DNA of 40,672 nucleotides from Planctomycetota bacterium (lineage in GTDB: Bacteria; Planctomycetota; MHYJ01; JACPRB01): contig DATLZA010000032.1 in the NCBI GenBank assembly GCA_035574235.1, positions 1 through 40,672 on the forward strand, written 5' to 3'. Every line of letters starts with the position of its first letter. The first letter of the stretch is position 1. The notes under the pieces are model-generated. The model saw only the letters and a program-made list of their open reading frames with translations. It was not told where the DNA came from and searched no databases. Both the position numbers and the translations under genes were made by a program. Below, piece after piece: positions 1-8,694 of the stretch.

Positions 1-240
1 CTTCTGGACGATGTAGATGAACTGCTGGGTGGGGTTGACGCTCTTGAGGACTTCGGCGCCGACGGCCTTGGCCTTGACGCGTTCGATGAAGTCCTTGACG
101 ATCTTGAAGTTGACGTCGGCCGAGAGGAGGGCGCGGCGGACTTCCTGGAGGCCCTCCTCGATGTTGCTTTCGGTCAGGCGCCCGCGGCCGGAGAGTTTCC
201 GGAAAACGGCGCCGAGGGATTCCGTCAGGGATTCGAACAT
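1..240 (-). CDS. ffh: Signal recognition particle protein Ffh (N-terminal part only)
   Basis: Only the first 80 codons are inside the window; the gene continues past the left edge. The protein begins MFESLTESLGAVFRKLSGRG, then RLTESNIEEGLQEVRRALL and a V(K/N)FKIVKDFIERVKAKAVG stretch. This is the helical N domain that precedes the GTPase domain in Ffh. In the family, Ffh binds 4.5S/SRP RNA and the signal sequences of nascent membrane proteins and docks with FtsY at the membrane. FtsY is less likely, because the RLTE..I...L.EVR.ALLEADV pattern at the very N-terminus is Ffh-like. No Shine-Dalgarno motif precedes the ATG; a promoter -10 box sits six bases upstream, which suggests a leaderless message. 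Confidence 0.9.
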   Translation of the reverse strand, partial: MFESLTESLGAVFRKLSGRGRLTESNIEEGLQEVRRALLSADVNFKIVKDFIERVKAKAVGAEVLKSVNPTQQFIYIVQK

Positions 241-246
241 GGGGGC

Positions 247-275
247 ATTCTACGGACCGGAGGGGCGGAAGGCAA
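247..275 (-). promoter_or_regulatory. Putative promoter of ffh
   Basis: Read leftward, TTGCCT and TAGAAT are separated by 17 bases, and the -10 box ends six bases before the ffh ATG. Transcription would start at or next to the start codon. This is inferred from consensus spacing only. Confidence 0.45.
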
Positions 276-360
276 AGGCTGATCCGGCGCAACCGGGGGG
301 CGCAGGGCGGGGTTGAATGGAAGGAGCGGGACGATCGGATGAATTGGAAAGGAGGAGGCG

Positions 361-756
361 ATGGGTCTTGGACGATGGGCCGGGGCGCTGGCCCTGGGGC
401 TGGCGCTGGCGGTCGCGGCCGCGGCTCAGGAGGAGAAAAAGCAGGACAAGAAGCCCGGGCGTGCCTTGGGGCTTCCGACGCCGGCGGATCTGAAGGAGAA
501 GGTTGCGTTCGACGACGAGCAGTGCAAGAAGGCGGACGAGGTTCTGGCCGGCTACAAGGACAAGATCGCCGAGCTTCAGAAGAAGATGAAGGAGACGCCG
601 GAGGCGGACCGGAAGGCGGTGATGCAGGAGGTCAAGGCCCTGCGCGCCGAGGTTCTGGGGAAGCTCCGGGAGATCTGCAAGGACGACGAGCAGAAGAAGA
701 AGTTCGACGAAGCGACGGCGCCGGTGAAGAAGAAGAAGGAAGGCGCCGGGTCGTAG
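361..756 (+). CDS. Small secreted helical protein, function unknown
   Basis: A 131-residue protein with a clear signal peptide: GLGRWAG, a hydrophobic core LALGLALAVAAA, and a likely cleavage near AAA-QEE. The mature part is highly charged and predicted helical, rich in Lys, Glu and Asp (KKADEVLAGYKDKIAELQKK, later EDD and KKKK runs). It contains a single Cys pair-like arrangement (EQCKKADE and REICKDDE). The organisation resembles short periplasmic Spy/LTXXQ-like helical proteins, but no diagnostic motif is visible, so no function is claimed. The ATG follows a strong GGAAAGGAGG ribosome site. The gene is monocistronic, divergent from ffh and followed by a strong terminator. Confidence 0.75.
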   Translation: MGLGRWAGALALGLALAVAAAAQEEKKQDKKPGRALGLPTPADLKEKVAFDDEQCKKADEVLAGYKDKIAELQKKMKETPEADRKAVMQEVKALRAEVLGKLREICKDDEQKKKFDEATAPVKKKKEGAGS

Positions 757-777
757 CGGAAAACCGGGTCATCCGAA

Positions 778-816
778 GGGCGCGCTCTCCGAACGCCGGG
801 GGGCGCGCCTTTTTTT
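778..816 (+). terminator. Rho-independent terminator
   Basis: A 7-bp stem GGCGCGC/GCGCGCC is followed directly by seven T. It lies just after the small secreted protein gene and abuts the end of the convergent murA gene. Confidence 0.85.
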
Positions 817-2118
817 CTACACCGCCTCGCGGAAGGCGACGGGTTCCGGCTTGAGGTCCACGCGCTTGATGCGGGCGCCGAGGGCCGCCAGGCGCTTTTC
901 GATCTGGTCGTAGCCGCGGTCGATGTGGTAGACGCGCTGAAGGAGCGTCTGTCCGCGGGCGGCCAGCGCCGCCACGAGAAGCCCTGCGCCGGCCCGGAGA
1001 TCGCTCGCCATGACGGGAGCGCCGGAAAGTTCTTTGGGCGCGCCGATGACGATCGCGCTGGGACCTTCGCGGCGGATGTTGGCCCCCATGCGTCCGAGCT
1101 CGGGGACGTGGTTGAAGCGCTCGGGGTAGATGCGCTCGGTGATGATGGAGATGCCCTCGCCGCGGGTCATGAGGGCCATGAACTGGGCCTGCATGTCGGT
1201 GGGGAAGCCGGGGTAGGGGAGGGTGGCGACGCTGACGGGGCGGAAGAGGCCGTTTCCGATGACGCGGATCCAGTCGGGGCCGGTCTCGATGTGGACGCCG
1301 GCCTGGCGCATGCACTCGATGACGCACATGAGGTGGTCGGGGGTGCAGCGCTCGATCGAGACGTCTCCGCCGGTCATGGCGGCAGCGGCCATGAAGGTGC
1401 CGGCCTCGATGCGGTCGGGGATGACGTCCCAGACGGTTCCGTGGAGTTTGCGGACGCCGTGGACGGTGAGGCGGGGGCTTCCGATGCCGTCGATGCGGGC
1501 GCCCATGCGGACGAGGAGCCGGGCGAGTTCCTGGACTTCCGGCTCGCAGGCGGCGCATTCGATGACGGTGGTCCCGGGGGCCAGAACGGCGGCCATGAGG
1601 ACGTTTTCGGTGCCGGTAACGGTGGAGCCGAAGGGGCCGCCGAGGTACATGGTGGCGCCCTGGAGGCGGCGGGCGGTGGCGATCACGTAGCCGTGTTCGA
1701 CGGCGACGGAGGCGCCGAGGGCGGCCAGGCCCTTGAGGTGCAGGTCGATGGGGCGGTCGCCGATGGCGCATCCGCCGGGCATGGAGACTTCGGCGCGGCG
1801 GCGCTTGCCGACGAGGGGTCCCAGGACGCAGACGCTGGCGCGCATCTGCGAGACGAGCTCGTAAGGCGCGCGGCAGTTTTTCTCGCTGAGGACCTGAAGC
1901 GTCATCTCGTCCCCGCGGCGGTCCACGCGGACGCCGAGTTGCTGGAGGACGGAGACCATCGTCTTGATGTCGCGCAGGTCGGGAACGCGGCGAAGGACGA
2001 GTTTTCCGTCGGAAAGGAGCAGCGACGCCGCCATCATGGGGAGGGCGGCGTTTTTCGATCCGCGGACTTCCACGGAGCCGCGCAACGGGCGGCCCCCTTC
2101 GATGACGAAAGCGTCCAT
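817..2118 (-). CDS. murA: UDP-N-acetylglucosamine 1-carboxyvinyltransferase MurA
   Basis: A 433-residue protein of the usual MurA length. In the family, MurA transfers enolpyruvate from PEP to UDP-GlcNAc in the cytoplasm, the first committed step of peptidoglycan synthesis. Visible hallmarks are the SKNAALP substrate loop with Lys22, the PGGCAIGDRP active-site loop with the catalytic Cys at residue 117, the FPTDMQAQ segment, and ASDLRAGA near the C-terminus. Because the Cys is present, the enzyme should be fosfomycin-sensitive (inference from the family). It is the last gene of a leftward block rpmE-prfA-prmC-DUF2225-like. That order is seen, without the insert, in several bacterial groups. 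An A+T-rich gap with its own promoter precedes it, so it may also be transcribed independently. Confidence 0.96.
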   Translation of the reverse strand: MDAFVIEGGRPLRGSVEVRGSKNAALPMMAASLLLSDGKLVLRRVPDLRDIKTMVSVLQQLGVRVDRRGDEMTLQVLSEKNCRAPYELVSQMRASVCVLGPLVGKRRRAEVSMPGGCAIGDRPIDLHLKGLAALGASVAVEHGYVIATARRLQGATMYLGGPFGSTVTGTENVLMAAVLAPGTTVIECAACEPEVQELARLLVRMGARIDGIGSPRLTVHGVRKLHGTVWDVIPDRIEAGTFMAAAAMTGGDVSIERCTPDHLMCVIECMRQAGVHIETGPDWIRVIGNGLFRPVSVATLPYPGFPTDMQAQFMALMTRGEGISIITERIYPERFNHVPELGRMGANIRREGPSAIVIGAPKELSGAPVMASDLRAGAGLLVAALAARGQTLLQRVYHIDRGYDQIEKRLAALGARIKRVDLKPEPVAFREAV

Positions 2119-2146
2119 GAATGTCCCCCTCTCGCGTTCGTCATAA

Positions 2147-2174
2147 TTTATAAATCATAAAATACAAAAAGCAA
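2147..2174 (-). promoter_or_regulatory. Putative murA promoter
   Basis: Within an A+T-rich gap unlike the surrounding GC-rich DNA, the leftward strand reads TTGCTT, 16 bases, TATAAA. This lies about 30 bases before the murA ATG and would allow murA expression independent of the upstream genes. Confidence 0.5.
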
Positions 2175-2202
2175 GGACCCTCGTCCGGATCTTCGCCCGG
2201 GG

Positions 2203-3195
2203 TCAGCGCGGAAGGCGCGCCTTCTGGGCGGAAGCGAGCGTCTTGAGTTCGGGGGTGGCTCCCGGGGCTCCGAGCGCCCGGTCGTACCACGCGGCGGCCG
2301 CCGCGGCGTCGCCCCGGCGGCGGTGGAGCTCGCCCACAAGGTACGCGGTTTCCGCGGCGGTTCGGGGGTCGAGCGCCCCCGATTCGAACGCGGCCGCGTA
2401 GGCGGCGCCCGCCTTCTCCTGGTAGGCGCGCTCCAGGGGAAGGGACGCGCGCAGGCGGGCGGCCGCCTGGGCCACCACGGAGTTTTCCGCCTCGTGCGGG
2501 GAAAGCGCCTCGAGCAGGCGCGCGGCGTCCGCGTTTTCCCCGTGGCGGCGGTAGAGCCAGGCGGCGAAGTAGAGCGCCAGCGCGCGCGGGGCGCCCACGG
2601 CTTTTCCGGCCCGGAGATCCGCCTCCAGCCGCGCGGCGGCCTCGAGCTCCAGCTCGGTCCGGTTGCGGCGGCCGACCTCGAGCGGCAGTCGGTGGAGCCC
2701 CGCGCGCTGGAGCAGGGCCTTCCACTCCTCGAAGTCGTCCAGGGCGGGGGCCCCCTGCTGCCGGGCGCTCCAGGAGGCGTAAAGGTACGCGCGCCCCACT
2801 TCGGCGGGCGGCGCCCCGCGGAGTCGAGCCGTCTGCGCCAGAAGATCGAACTTGACGTGGCCGGGGATCTCGTCCTGGCGCATCCCGCGCCGCAGCGGAA
2901 CGGCCGGCTTGAGGCCCTCGCGAAGGCGCCGCCGCTCCTCGTCGGACAGCGCGGCCGAGAAATCCTTCTTGAGCCCCGCGAACCCGCAGGAGGGGCAGAC
3001 CCAGGCCAGGAACTCCAGCGGCGTCGTCTTGAAGGCGTGCGGGCAGCCGTCCGCGTCGCGGCCGCCCCATGAATTGGTCGAGAGAATCTCCACCGCCGTG
3101 AACCGGAAACCGTCCACGGGGCAGAGCGCCTCGACCGATCGCTTTTCGTCCGCTCCGGCCGCTCCCAGGAGCGCCGCCGCGAGGATCGCCTTCAT
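2203..3195 (-). CDS. Secreted zinc-ribbon protein, DUF2225-like, with helical repeat tail
   Basis: A 330-residue protein whose ATG overlaps the prmC stop codon (ATGA), so translation is probably coupled. It starts MKAILAAALLGAAGADEK, a short signal peptide. The N-terminal part has two Cys pairs: ALCPVDGFRF, and about 50 residues later FLAWVCPSCGFAG. This matches the CPVC...CPxCG layout of DUF2225 proteins, where they probably bind zinc. The remainder is Ala/Arg/Leu-rich and helical, with TPR-like spacing such as TAYLVGELHRRRGDAAAAAAWY followed by DRALG. Its role is unknown. The position between prmC and murA gives no firm clue. Confidence 0.6.
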   Translation of the reverse strand: MKAILAAALLGAAGADEKRSVEALCPVDGFRFTAVEILSTNSWGGRDADGCPHAFKTTPLEFLAWVCPSCGFAGLKKDFSAALSDEERRRLREGLKPAVPLRRGMRQDEIPGHVKFDLLAQTARLRGAPPAEVGRAYLYASWSARQQGAPALDDFEEWKALLQRAGLHRLPLEVGRRNRTELELEAAARLEADLRAGKAVGAPRALALYFAAWLYRRHGENADAARLLEALSPHEAENSVVAQAAARLRASLPLERAYQEKAGAAYAAAFESGALDPRTAAETAYLVGELHRRRGDAAAAAAWYDRALGAPGATPELKTLASAQKARLPR

Positions 3196-3983
3196 GCCCC
3201 GGCCTCCACGACCCGGTCGAACCCGTCGAGGTCCTTCAGTATATGGACGTCGCGGAAGCCGGAGCGTAAGGCGAGATCCGCGACGGCCGCGGTCTGATGG
3301 GGAGCGCACTCCACGAGGAGCCGCGGGGCGAAGGCGCGCGCTCCCGAGACGAGGCGCCGGAGGATCTCCATTCCGTCGGGTCCCCCGTCGAGGGCCAGGC
3401 GCGGCTCGTGCCGCACCTCGGGGGGAAGGGAGGCGAATTCCGGCGTCGCCACGTACGGCGGGTTGGAGATCACCAGGTCGTAGGACCCCGGCGCGAAAAG
3501 ATCGGCCTGGACGAATTCGATCCGGTCGGCCACGCCGTGGCGGAGGGCGTTGCGGCGGGCGATCTCGAGGGCCCGCTCCGAGACGTCGGTGGCGACGCCG
3601 CGGGCGCCGCGGACGGCCAGGGTCACGGCCACGGCCCCGGATCCCGTGCCCACCTCGAGGAAGCGTCCGGGGACCCCGGCCGCCTCGGCCAGGGTTTCCG
3701 TGCTCGGGCGGGGGATGAGGACGGAGGGAGTGACTTCGAACTCCAGTCCGCAGAATTCCTCGGTGCCGACGATGTAGGCGACGGGCTCCCGCCGTTCGCC
3801 GCGTCGGGCGACCAGGCGCCGGAAGCGGGCTTCCTGTTCGCGGGTGAATTCAGGGGGCGGGGCGCCGAGCGCGGTTCGGAGCGGCCGCCCGGCGGCGAAA
3901 GCCGCCAGGAGCTTGACGTCGGGTTCGGGGTTCGCGATCCCCTGGTCGCGCAGGTATTTGGCCGCTTCGGTGAGAAGGTTCAC
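3192..3983 (-). CDS. prmC: Release factor glutamine methyltransferase PrmC
   Basis: A 263-residue S-adenosylmethionine-dependent methyltransferase. In the family, PrmC (HemK) methylates the Gln of the GGQ motif in peptide release factors. The N-terminal helical domain (about 1-75) precedes a Rossmann domain with the SAM loop FLEVGTGSGAVAV at 109-120, the acidic TDVSERAL strand, and the catalytic NPPY at 174-177. The start overlaps the prfA stop by four bases and the end overlaps the next gene by four, indicating a tightly coupled operon with its substrate RF1 immediately upstream. The neighbourhood and the NPPYV motif exclude the DNA-methylase relatives. Confidence 0.95.
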   Translation of the reverse strand: MNLLTEAAKYLRDQGIANPEPDVKLLAAFAAGRPLRTALGAPPPEFTREQEARFRRLVARRGERREPVAYIVGTEEFCGLEFEVTPSVLIPRPSTETLAEAAGVPGRFLEVGTGSGAVAVTLAVRGARGVATDVSERALEIARRNALRHGVADRIEFVQADLFAPGSYDLVISNPPYVATPEFASLPPEVRHEPRLALDGGPDGMEILRRLVSGARAFAPRLLVECAPHQTAAVADLALRSGFRDVHILKDLDGFDRVVEAGA

Positions 3984-5086
3984 GGTCCGGCGCGATCCGG
4001 TTCCGAGGGGGGTCCGGACGGCTTCTTGCCGAGGGCCTCCAGCTTCTTGCGGCGCTCGGCCTCCTGGAGTTTCCGGATCATCTCGTCCAGCTCTCCCTCC
4101 TTGAGGAAGGCGTCGAGCTGATGGACGGTGAAGCCGATCCGATGGTCGGTGATCCGGTTGTCGTGGAAGTTGTAGGTGCGGATCTTCTCGCTGCGGTCGC
4201 CGGTGCCCACCTGGGTGCGGCGGAGCTCGCGCCGCTCGCGGGCGCGCTGCTCCTCGTAGTGCTCGTAGAGGCGGGCCCGGAGCCAGCGCCAGGCCAGCTC
4301 CCGGTTACGCGTCTGGGAACGCTGATCCTGGCACTGCACGACGATCCCCGTGGGCAGGTGCGTCAGGCGCACGGCGCTCTGGGTCTTGTTGACGTGCTGG
4401 CCGCCGGGCCCGCCGGCCGAGTAGGTGTCCACGCGGACGTCTTCGGGCTTGATGTCGACTTCGACCTCTTCCGCCTCGGGGAGGACGGCCACCGTGGCGA
4501 TCGAGGTATGGATGCGCCCGCTCGCCTCGGTTTTGGGCACGCGCTGGACGCGGTGGGCGCCGGTCTCGTACTTGAGGTGCTTGTAGACGTCCTCGCCCTC
4601 GATCGCGAGGGTTCCGTACTTGAGCCCCCCGAGGTCGGTGTGGACGACGTCCATGAGCTGGACCTGCCAGCCCTTGCGCTGGGCGTAGCGCATGTACATT
4701 TCGAGGAGCTCCCGGGCGAAGAGGCAGGCCTCCTCGCCTCCGACGCCGGGGCGGATTTCCACGATGACGCTCCGGGCGGCGTGCGGGTCGGCGGTGAGGG
4801 CGATCTCTTCGAGCTGGGCGATCAGTTCGGCCTCGCGCGTCTCGAGGGCGGCCACTTCGGCCCGGGCCTCGGCCTTGAGCTCCGGGTCTTCGAGGAGCGC
4901 CTGGGCCTCGCGCTTCTGTTTCTGGACCCGTTCCAGCTCGCGATAAGGGGCGACCACGCGCTGGAGCTGGCCGCGCTCCTTCATGAGGGCGGCGTAGCGG
5001 GCGGGCTGGGAGGCCACGGCGGGATCGGCGAGGAGTCGTTCGATTTCCTCGAAGCGGTCGACCTTCTGGCGGATCTGCTCAAGCAT
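3980..5086 (-). CDS. prfA: Peptide chain release factor 1
   Basis: A 368-residue class I release factor. The GGQ peptidyl-tRNA hydrolysis motif is at 228-230 (SAGGPGGQHVNKTQ). The tripeptide recognition position reads PKT (184-186), following VQRV and preceding EASGRIHTS. This fits the P-x-T form of RF1 (UAG/UAA) rather than the SPF of RF2. A long N-terminal coiled-coil domain (1-100) and the C-terminal RTYNFHDNRITDHRI segment are as expected. Its product is the substrate of PrmC encoded just downstream with a 4-base overlap. The only difference from standard RF1 is a Lys/Pro-rich tail of about 20 residues. Confidence 0.96.
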   Translation of the reverse strand: MLEQIRQKVDRFEEIERLLADPAVASQPARYAALMKERGQLQRVVAPYRELERVQKQKREAQALLEDPELKAEARAEVAALETREAELIAQLEEIALTADPHAARSVIVEIRPGVGGEEACLFARELLEMYMRYAQRKGWQVQLMDVVHTDLGGLKYGTLAIEGEDVYKHLKYETGAHRVQRVPKTEASGRIHTSIATVAVLPEAEEVEVDIKPEDVRVDTYSAGGPGGQHVNKTQSAVRLTHLPTGIVVQCQDQRSQTRNRELAWRWLRARLYEHYEEQRARERRELRRTQVGTGDRSEKIRTYNFHDNRITDHRIGFTVHQLDAFLKEGELDEMIRKLQEAERRKKLEALGKKPSGPPSEPDRAGP

Positions 5087-5116
5087 GGAGTATCCCCGGG
5101 GAGGGGAGAAGCGGGG

Positions 5117-5488
5117 TTACGGATTCCGGGCCGGCCCTTCCTGCGGGTTGGCGGGGGCGGGGCCGGCGGGTTTGGGGGTGCCGAGCGTGGCGGCGATCGT
5201 CTGTTGGGCGCGGGTGGCCTGCGTCTTGGCCGGCGCCGCGGGCTTCCGGGAGGCGGGCTTGGCGGCGGTTTCCTTGGCCTTCTGGGCGGCCTGGCCCTGC
5301 CATTTGCGCTGGAACTTCTCGACCATGCCGGCGGTGTCCACGAACTTCTGCTTGCCCGTGTAGAACGGATGGCAGTTCGAGCAGACCTCGACGGCGATAC
5401 GCTCCTTGGTCGAGCGGGTCTTGAAGGTGTTCCCGCAGCCGCAGACGACGGTCGCCTCTTTGTATTCGGGGTGAATGCCCTTCTTCAT
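5117..5488 (-). CDS. rpmE: 50S ribosomal protein L31 with Ala/Pro/Lys-rich C-terminal extension
   Basis: The first 70 residues are a zinc-binding L31: [19 protein letters not shown], then [20 protein letters not shown] and [16 protein letters not shown]. The CxC...CxxC zinc set is present. I chose this Met instead of the one seven codons upstream because it matches the universal MKK.IHP start. Beyond residue 70 there is an extra tail of about 50 residues made of Ala, Pro, Lys and Gln repeats; normal L31 is about 66-75 residues in total. The gene leads the prfA-prmC-murA block. No Shine-Dalgarno sequence is visible (CCCCACCCC precedes the ATG), and a promoter lies only nine bases away. Confidence 0.92.
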   Translation of the reverse strand: MKKGIHPEYKEATVVCGCGNTFKTRSTKERIAVEVCSNCHPFYTGKQKFVDTAGMVEKFQRKWQGQAAQKAKETAAKPASRKPAAPAKTQATRAQQTIAATLGTPKPAGPAPANPQEGPARNP

Positions 5489-5497
5489 GGGGTGGGG

Positions 5498-5526
5498 AAG
5501 ATAGCACACGGCCCCGTCGAAATCAA
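5498..5526 (-). promoter_or_regulatory. Putative rpmE promoter, giving a leaderless mRNA
   Basis: Read leftward, TTGATT, a 17-base spacer, and TATCTT are followed nine bases later by the rpmE ATG. Standard start-site spacing would leave a 5' leader of at most a few bases. Confidence 0.5.
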
Positions 5527-5577
5527 CAAAAAGGGCCCTGAAGCGCGGCCCCCGGGAGGGGGCCGCGCTCAGGGCGA
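5527..5577 (-). terminator. Strong Rho-independent terminator after the PilX-like gene
   Basis: Read leftward, a long GC stem (GCGCGGCCCCC / GGGGGCCGCGC with flanking CCCTGA/TTCAGGG pairing) is followed by CCTTTTTG. It closes the pseudopilin series and separates it from rpmE. Confidence 0.85.
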
Positions 5578-5588
5578 CCAGGGGAGGA

Positions 5589-7199
5589 TCAGTGCGCGCG
5601 ACGTACGCCGCGGACGATAAGGGACCGGGCCGGCGGCGGGAGGATCGTGGTTTTGCCGTCGTACTCGATCTGAACGCTTCCTCCGACCGTGAGGTCGGGC
5701 TCTACGATGCTTCCCGTGGAGACGAGGGAGCCCGGGGTATCGGTGGCGTTGACGGCCAGGAGGGCGCCCTGGAGCGTGTAGTTGCCGCGGGCCTCGATCT
5801 GCTCGTTGGCCAGGACGACGCCCTGGTACTGCACGGTGCCGGCCGAGCCCGTTCCACGCAGCCGGACGTCCCCGTTGGCGACGAGGAGCGTGTTGGAGGA
5901 ATTGCCGTCGGGTTTCTTCCAGGGGACGAACTTGCTGTTGCCGCCCAGGTGGACGTGGCCATCCACGATCAGGGTCATTTCGTAGGGGGAGGAGCTTCCG
6001 GCTCCGGTCATTTTGAAATCGCCTTCGACGTAGTAGATGCGCGGCGGGACGGAGGCGCCGCCGCTGATCGTCCAGGTGTAGCGGCCGGTGGTGCCGTCCA
6101 CCGAGCCGGTGAAGGGGTACGTGGCGTCGGTTGCGGCCACCCGGTTTCCCGCCGCGTCCACCCTGTAGAACCGGCCGTCGCGGCCCAGGATGACGACCCA
6201 GTCCCGGTATTCGTATTCGGCGGAGATGTAGTCGGTGACGTTGACGCGGTCGATCGGCAGAGCGGGCTGGTTGGAGCGGATGCCGCCGGGGGGCGGATTG
6301 CTCATCGTGATCGAGGCGGTGCCGCTGGCGGTGACGGACTGGGAGACTTCGGCCTGGGCGCTGCCGTTGCCCGTGACATTTTCGTTGGAATGGACCAGGC
6401 CCTTGGCTCCGCGGATCTTGAAGGCGCCCTGGAGGTTGATCGAGCCGTTCGAGAGGACCGCGCCGGGCGGCTCCGGGTCTTTGCGCGGGTACTCCACGGT
6501 CGCGGTGATCTGCCGCTGGGTGCCGTCGCGGAGCGTGGCGGTCACGGTGACGTGGACGGTCCGATCGCCGTCGATGGCGGGGTCCCGCTGAGCCTGGCCG
6601 GCGTCCTCGGGATTCTCGACTTCCCAGCGGTCTCCGTCGCCGTCCTCGTCCATCCCGTCGCCGTGCTCGTCGTCGTTGTCGATCATGACGACGTGGTAGG
6701 CGCCCTTGCCGAACGGGATGTTGACGGCCAGGAACTCCCGGAAGTCGGAGGGGATGAGGGTGTTGTCGGTGGAATCGGGGCTGTAGGATCGGAAGGCGGG
6801 ATCTCTCTGGAGGTCTTCGAAGTACTCCTGCCGGACATGGGAAAGGCGGGTGAGCCTCCAGGGGTTGATGGGCGAGAGCCCGCCCTCGGAGAGAGCTCCG
6901 GAACCCGGTCCCGGAGCCTGTCCGGAAAGCTCTTCTTCGAGCTGGCGGCAGTAGGCCAGGGCGTCGTTCCAGGCGTCCGGGTTGGCGTTGCGCCAGTGGA
7001 GGAGGGCGCGTCGCGCCCGCTCGAAGCCGGCTTCGCAGATGAGGAGGGCCTCGTCCGCCTGGAGGGCCGCGTGCTGGGCGCGGGTCCGGAAGAGCGTCAG
7101 GGACAGGAAGGCGCCTCCGAGGCCCACGACGAGGACCACCACGATCGTCGAAGTCAGGAGAGCGCTCCCACGGATGCGCGCGTGCCGGTTGTTCGTCAT
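5589..7199 (-). CDS. PilX-like minor pseudopilin, copy 1
   Basis: A 536-residue protein starting [18 protein letters not shown], then a single hydrophobic helix [18 protein letters not shown]. This is the prepilin-type N-terminus of PilX/GspK-class minor pilins; Gly11 would be the cleavage site, but there is no Glu at +5. Around residues 185-205 a run [17 protein letters not shown] looks like a thrombospondin-3/dockerin-type calcium loop. The C-terminal half is beta-rich and repetitive ([20 protein letters not shown]). The start was chosen for its AGAGGAGG ribosome site and alignment with copy 2 at 8691-10340, with which it shares long near-identical stretches. Its role in a pilus or type II secretion tip is inferred. 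Confidence 0.75.
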   Translation of the reverse strand: MTNNRHARIRGSALLTSTIVVVLVVGLGGAFLSLTLFRTRAQHAALQADEALLICEAGFERARRALLHWRNANPDAWNDALAYCRQLEEELSGQAPGPGSGALSEGGLSPINPWRLTRLSHVRQEYFEDLQRDPAFRSYSPDSTDNTLIPSDFREFLAVNIPFGKGAYHVVMIDNDDEHGDGMDEDGDGDRWEVENPEDAGQAQRDPAIDGDRTVHVTVTATLRDGTQRQITATVEYPRKDPEPPGAVLSNGSINLQGAFKIRGAKGLVHSNENVTGNGSAQAEVSQSVTASGTASITMSNPPPGGIRSNQPALPIDRVNVTDYISAEYEYRDWVVILGRDGRFYRVDAAGNRVAATDATYPFTGSVDGTTGRYTWTISGGASVPPRIYYVEGDFKMTGAGSSSPYEMTLIVDGHVHLGGNSKFVPWKKPDGNSSNTLLVANGDVRLRGTGSAGTVQYQGVVLANEQIEARGNYTLQGALLAVNATDTPGSLVSTGSIVEPDLTVGGSVQIEYDGKTTILPPPARSLIVRGVRRAH

Positions 7200-7334
7200 C
7201 GCTGCCTCCTCTCGCGCGGGACCCGGGAGGCCGAACGGACCGGGGAGAACGGCGCTCGCCGGAGGGGTCGGAGAAAAACGTCCCGGCGGCGGGCGGCATC
7301 CCCCGCCTTCCCTCCTCAAGTCCTCTGTCTCTTG

Positions 7335-7361
7335 TATAACCCATTGTCAATGTAATCAGCG
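7335..7361 (-). promoter_or_regulatory. Dyad promoter element shared with 11672-11698 (copy A)
   Basis: Read leftward it begins CGCTGATTACATTGACAATG and ends GGTTATA. The core CATTG-A-CAATG is a perfect 5-1-5 palindrome, and a TATAC box follows directly. It differs from the second copy at only 4 of 27 positions. It sits between the upstream HEAT gene and the PilX copy 1 gene, about 135 bases before that start codon. The leader in between contains a small open frame but no riboswitch I can name. Confidence 0.55.
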
Positions 7362-7413
7362 CAAAAATTTTGGGTTACCGGGCGGAGCGGAGGGGTGAAG
7401 GGACGCGGAGGAA

Positions 7414-8694
7414 TTACTGTTCCTGCGACCGCTTCCACCAGTCGGACCAGCGCTCGTGGTCCAGGCCGATGGACTGTCCGGTGATGCCGCGGAGGGCCCG
7501 GCTGGCCGCCTGCTGCATGTTCGGATCGGGGTCGAGCAGCCAGTCGATGAGCACCGGAACCGCCTTGCGGAGCCTGAGGGTCTTGGCGGTTTCGGCGAGC
7601 TGAACCCTCGGCCAGTAATCGCGCTCGAGAGCCAGGCGCTCCACGATCTGGTCCTCGAGATCGCGCGCCTCGACCGTGGCCAGCCCCAGCGCCGCATGGG
7701 CCCGCACGAGAGGCTCCTCGGCCACGAGGAGCCTCGAGAAAAGCGGGGTCAACGTCTTGTTCGTGGACTTGGCCAGGGCGGCCACGAGATCCACGCGCGT
7801 TTCGCCGCGCGCGCGCTCCACGGCCTCGCCGAGGACGCGCAGGAGATCCTCGCCGCGGCCCTGCTTCTCGGCCAGGGTCGAAAGCGAGAGAATCGCCTGG
7901 CCTCGGACGGAACGGTCGGCGTCGAGACACAGCTCGGAGAGAGCGTCGAAGGCGTCCGGATCGTTGAGGCGTTCGAGGGCCGCGGCGGCGGCCGCGCGCA
8001 CGCCCGGCTGGGCGTCCTTCAGGAGCGGCCGGACGAGGGCGGCGCGTCCGGGCTCGCCGAACTCGCCCAGAAGGCGCGCCGCCTCGGCGCGCACGTCCCC
8101 CGCGGGGTGGCGCAGGAGCTTCTCGAGCGCCGGAAGGGCCGCCTTGTCCTTCTTCTCGAGGAGGGCCGCCGAAACGGCGGGGCGGATCTCGGCGTCCGCG
8201 CGCGCCAGGAGGTCGGTCAGGAAGGCGGCCGGGTCGGCGCGGCCCTCGGCGGCCTGAAGGATCATCTCCTTCCGGCGCTCGGGCGTGGCGTCCTTGAGGC
8301 GGGCCTCGAAAGGATCGGTCTTGGCGGAGGAGCGGTTCGATGCTTCGGAGGAAGGATTTCCGGAGGGTTCGGAGGTCCGGGCGGCGGCCGGCGCCTCGCC
8401 GACCGGCGACGGCTTGGGGACGACCCGCGCGGGCTCGCCCAGGCTGCGGAGCTTGACGAATTCGATCCGCTCAATCTGATCCCGCCGAATGATCATCTCG
8501 CCGGCCGACATGCGCAGGACGATCTTGGAACCGTCCTGGCGGACGAGATGGCCGTCCAGGAAGTTCCCGTTGCGGAGATGGACCCGGTGGAAGCGGACGT
8601 CGTCCCTGGAGCCGTCCTGGCCGAGGGCGGGGCGCGCCAGGAGAACGAACGCGCCCACCAGGAATCCCGCGACGCCGGCGAAGGCGCCCCTCAC
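7414..8694 (-). CDS. Secreted HEAT-repeat protein, copy 1
   Basis: A 426-residue protein with a GTG start that overlaps the stop of PilX copy 2 (GTGA). A signal peptide (GFLVGAFVLLARPALGQ) is followed by a short beta domain at about 33-82, containing HLRNGNFLDGHLVRQDGSKI and MIIRRDQIERIEFVKLRS. After a Pro/Ser-rich linker, helical HEAT repeats run from about 130 to 405 (for example AALPALEKLLRHPAGDVRAE). The end reads ALRGITGQSIGLDHERW then WWKRSQ. HEAT arrays usually bind proteins. Coupling to pseudopilins suggests a periplasmic scaffold for that system, which is inference. A paralogue with the same architecture lies at 11731-13071. Confidence 0.75.
   Translation of the reverse strand: MRGAFAGVAGFLVGAFVLLARPALGQDGSRDDVRFHRVHLRNGNFLDGHLVRQDGSKIVLRMSAGEMIIRRDQIERIEFVKLRSLGEPARVVPKPSPVGEAPAAARTSEPSGNPSSEASNRSSAKTDPFEARLKDATPERRKEMILQAAEGRADPAAFLTDLLARADAEIRPAVSAALLEKKDKAALPALEKLLRHPAGDVRAEAARLLGEFGEPGRAALVRPLLKDAQPGVRAAAAAALERLNDPDAFDALSELCLDADRSVRGQAILSLSTLAEKQGRGEDLLRVLGEAVERARGETRVDLVAALAKSTNKTLTPLFSRLLVAEEPLVRAHAALGLATVEARDLEDQIVERLALERDYWPRVQLAETAKTLRLRKAVPVLIDWLLDPDPNMQQAASRALRGITGQSIGLDHERWSDWWKRSQEQ

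Noticed and set aside
925-5620. Long rightward open frames opposite murA, prmC and prfA
   Set aside because: They are GC-rich shadows with Gly/Asp/Val-biased composition and no recognisable domains, lying over well-identified genes.
7200-7334. c-di-GMP riboswitch or leader peptide before PilX copy 1
   Set aside because: No GEMM-type conserved bases. A small open frame behind GAGGAGGG exists but runs into the PilX gene and has no attenuator-like features.
7335-7361. Sigma-54 pilin promoter
   Set aside because: The GG at -24 and GC at -12 with ten bases between are absent in both copies of the dyad element.
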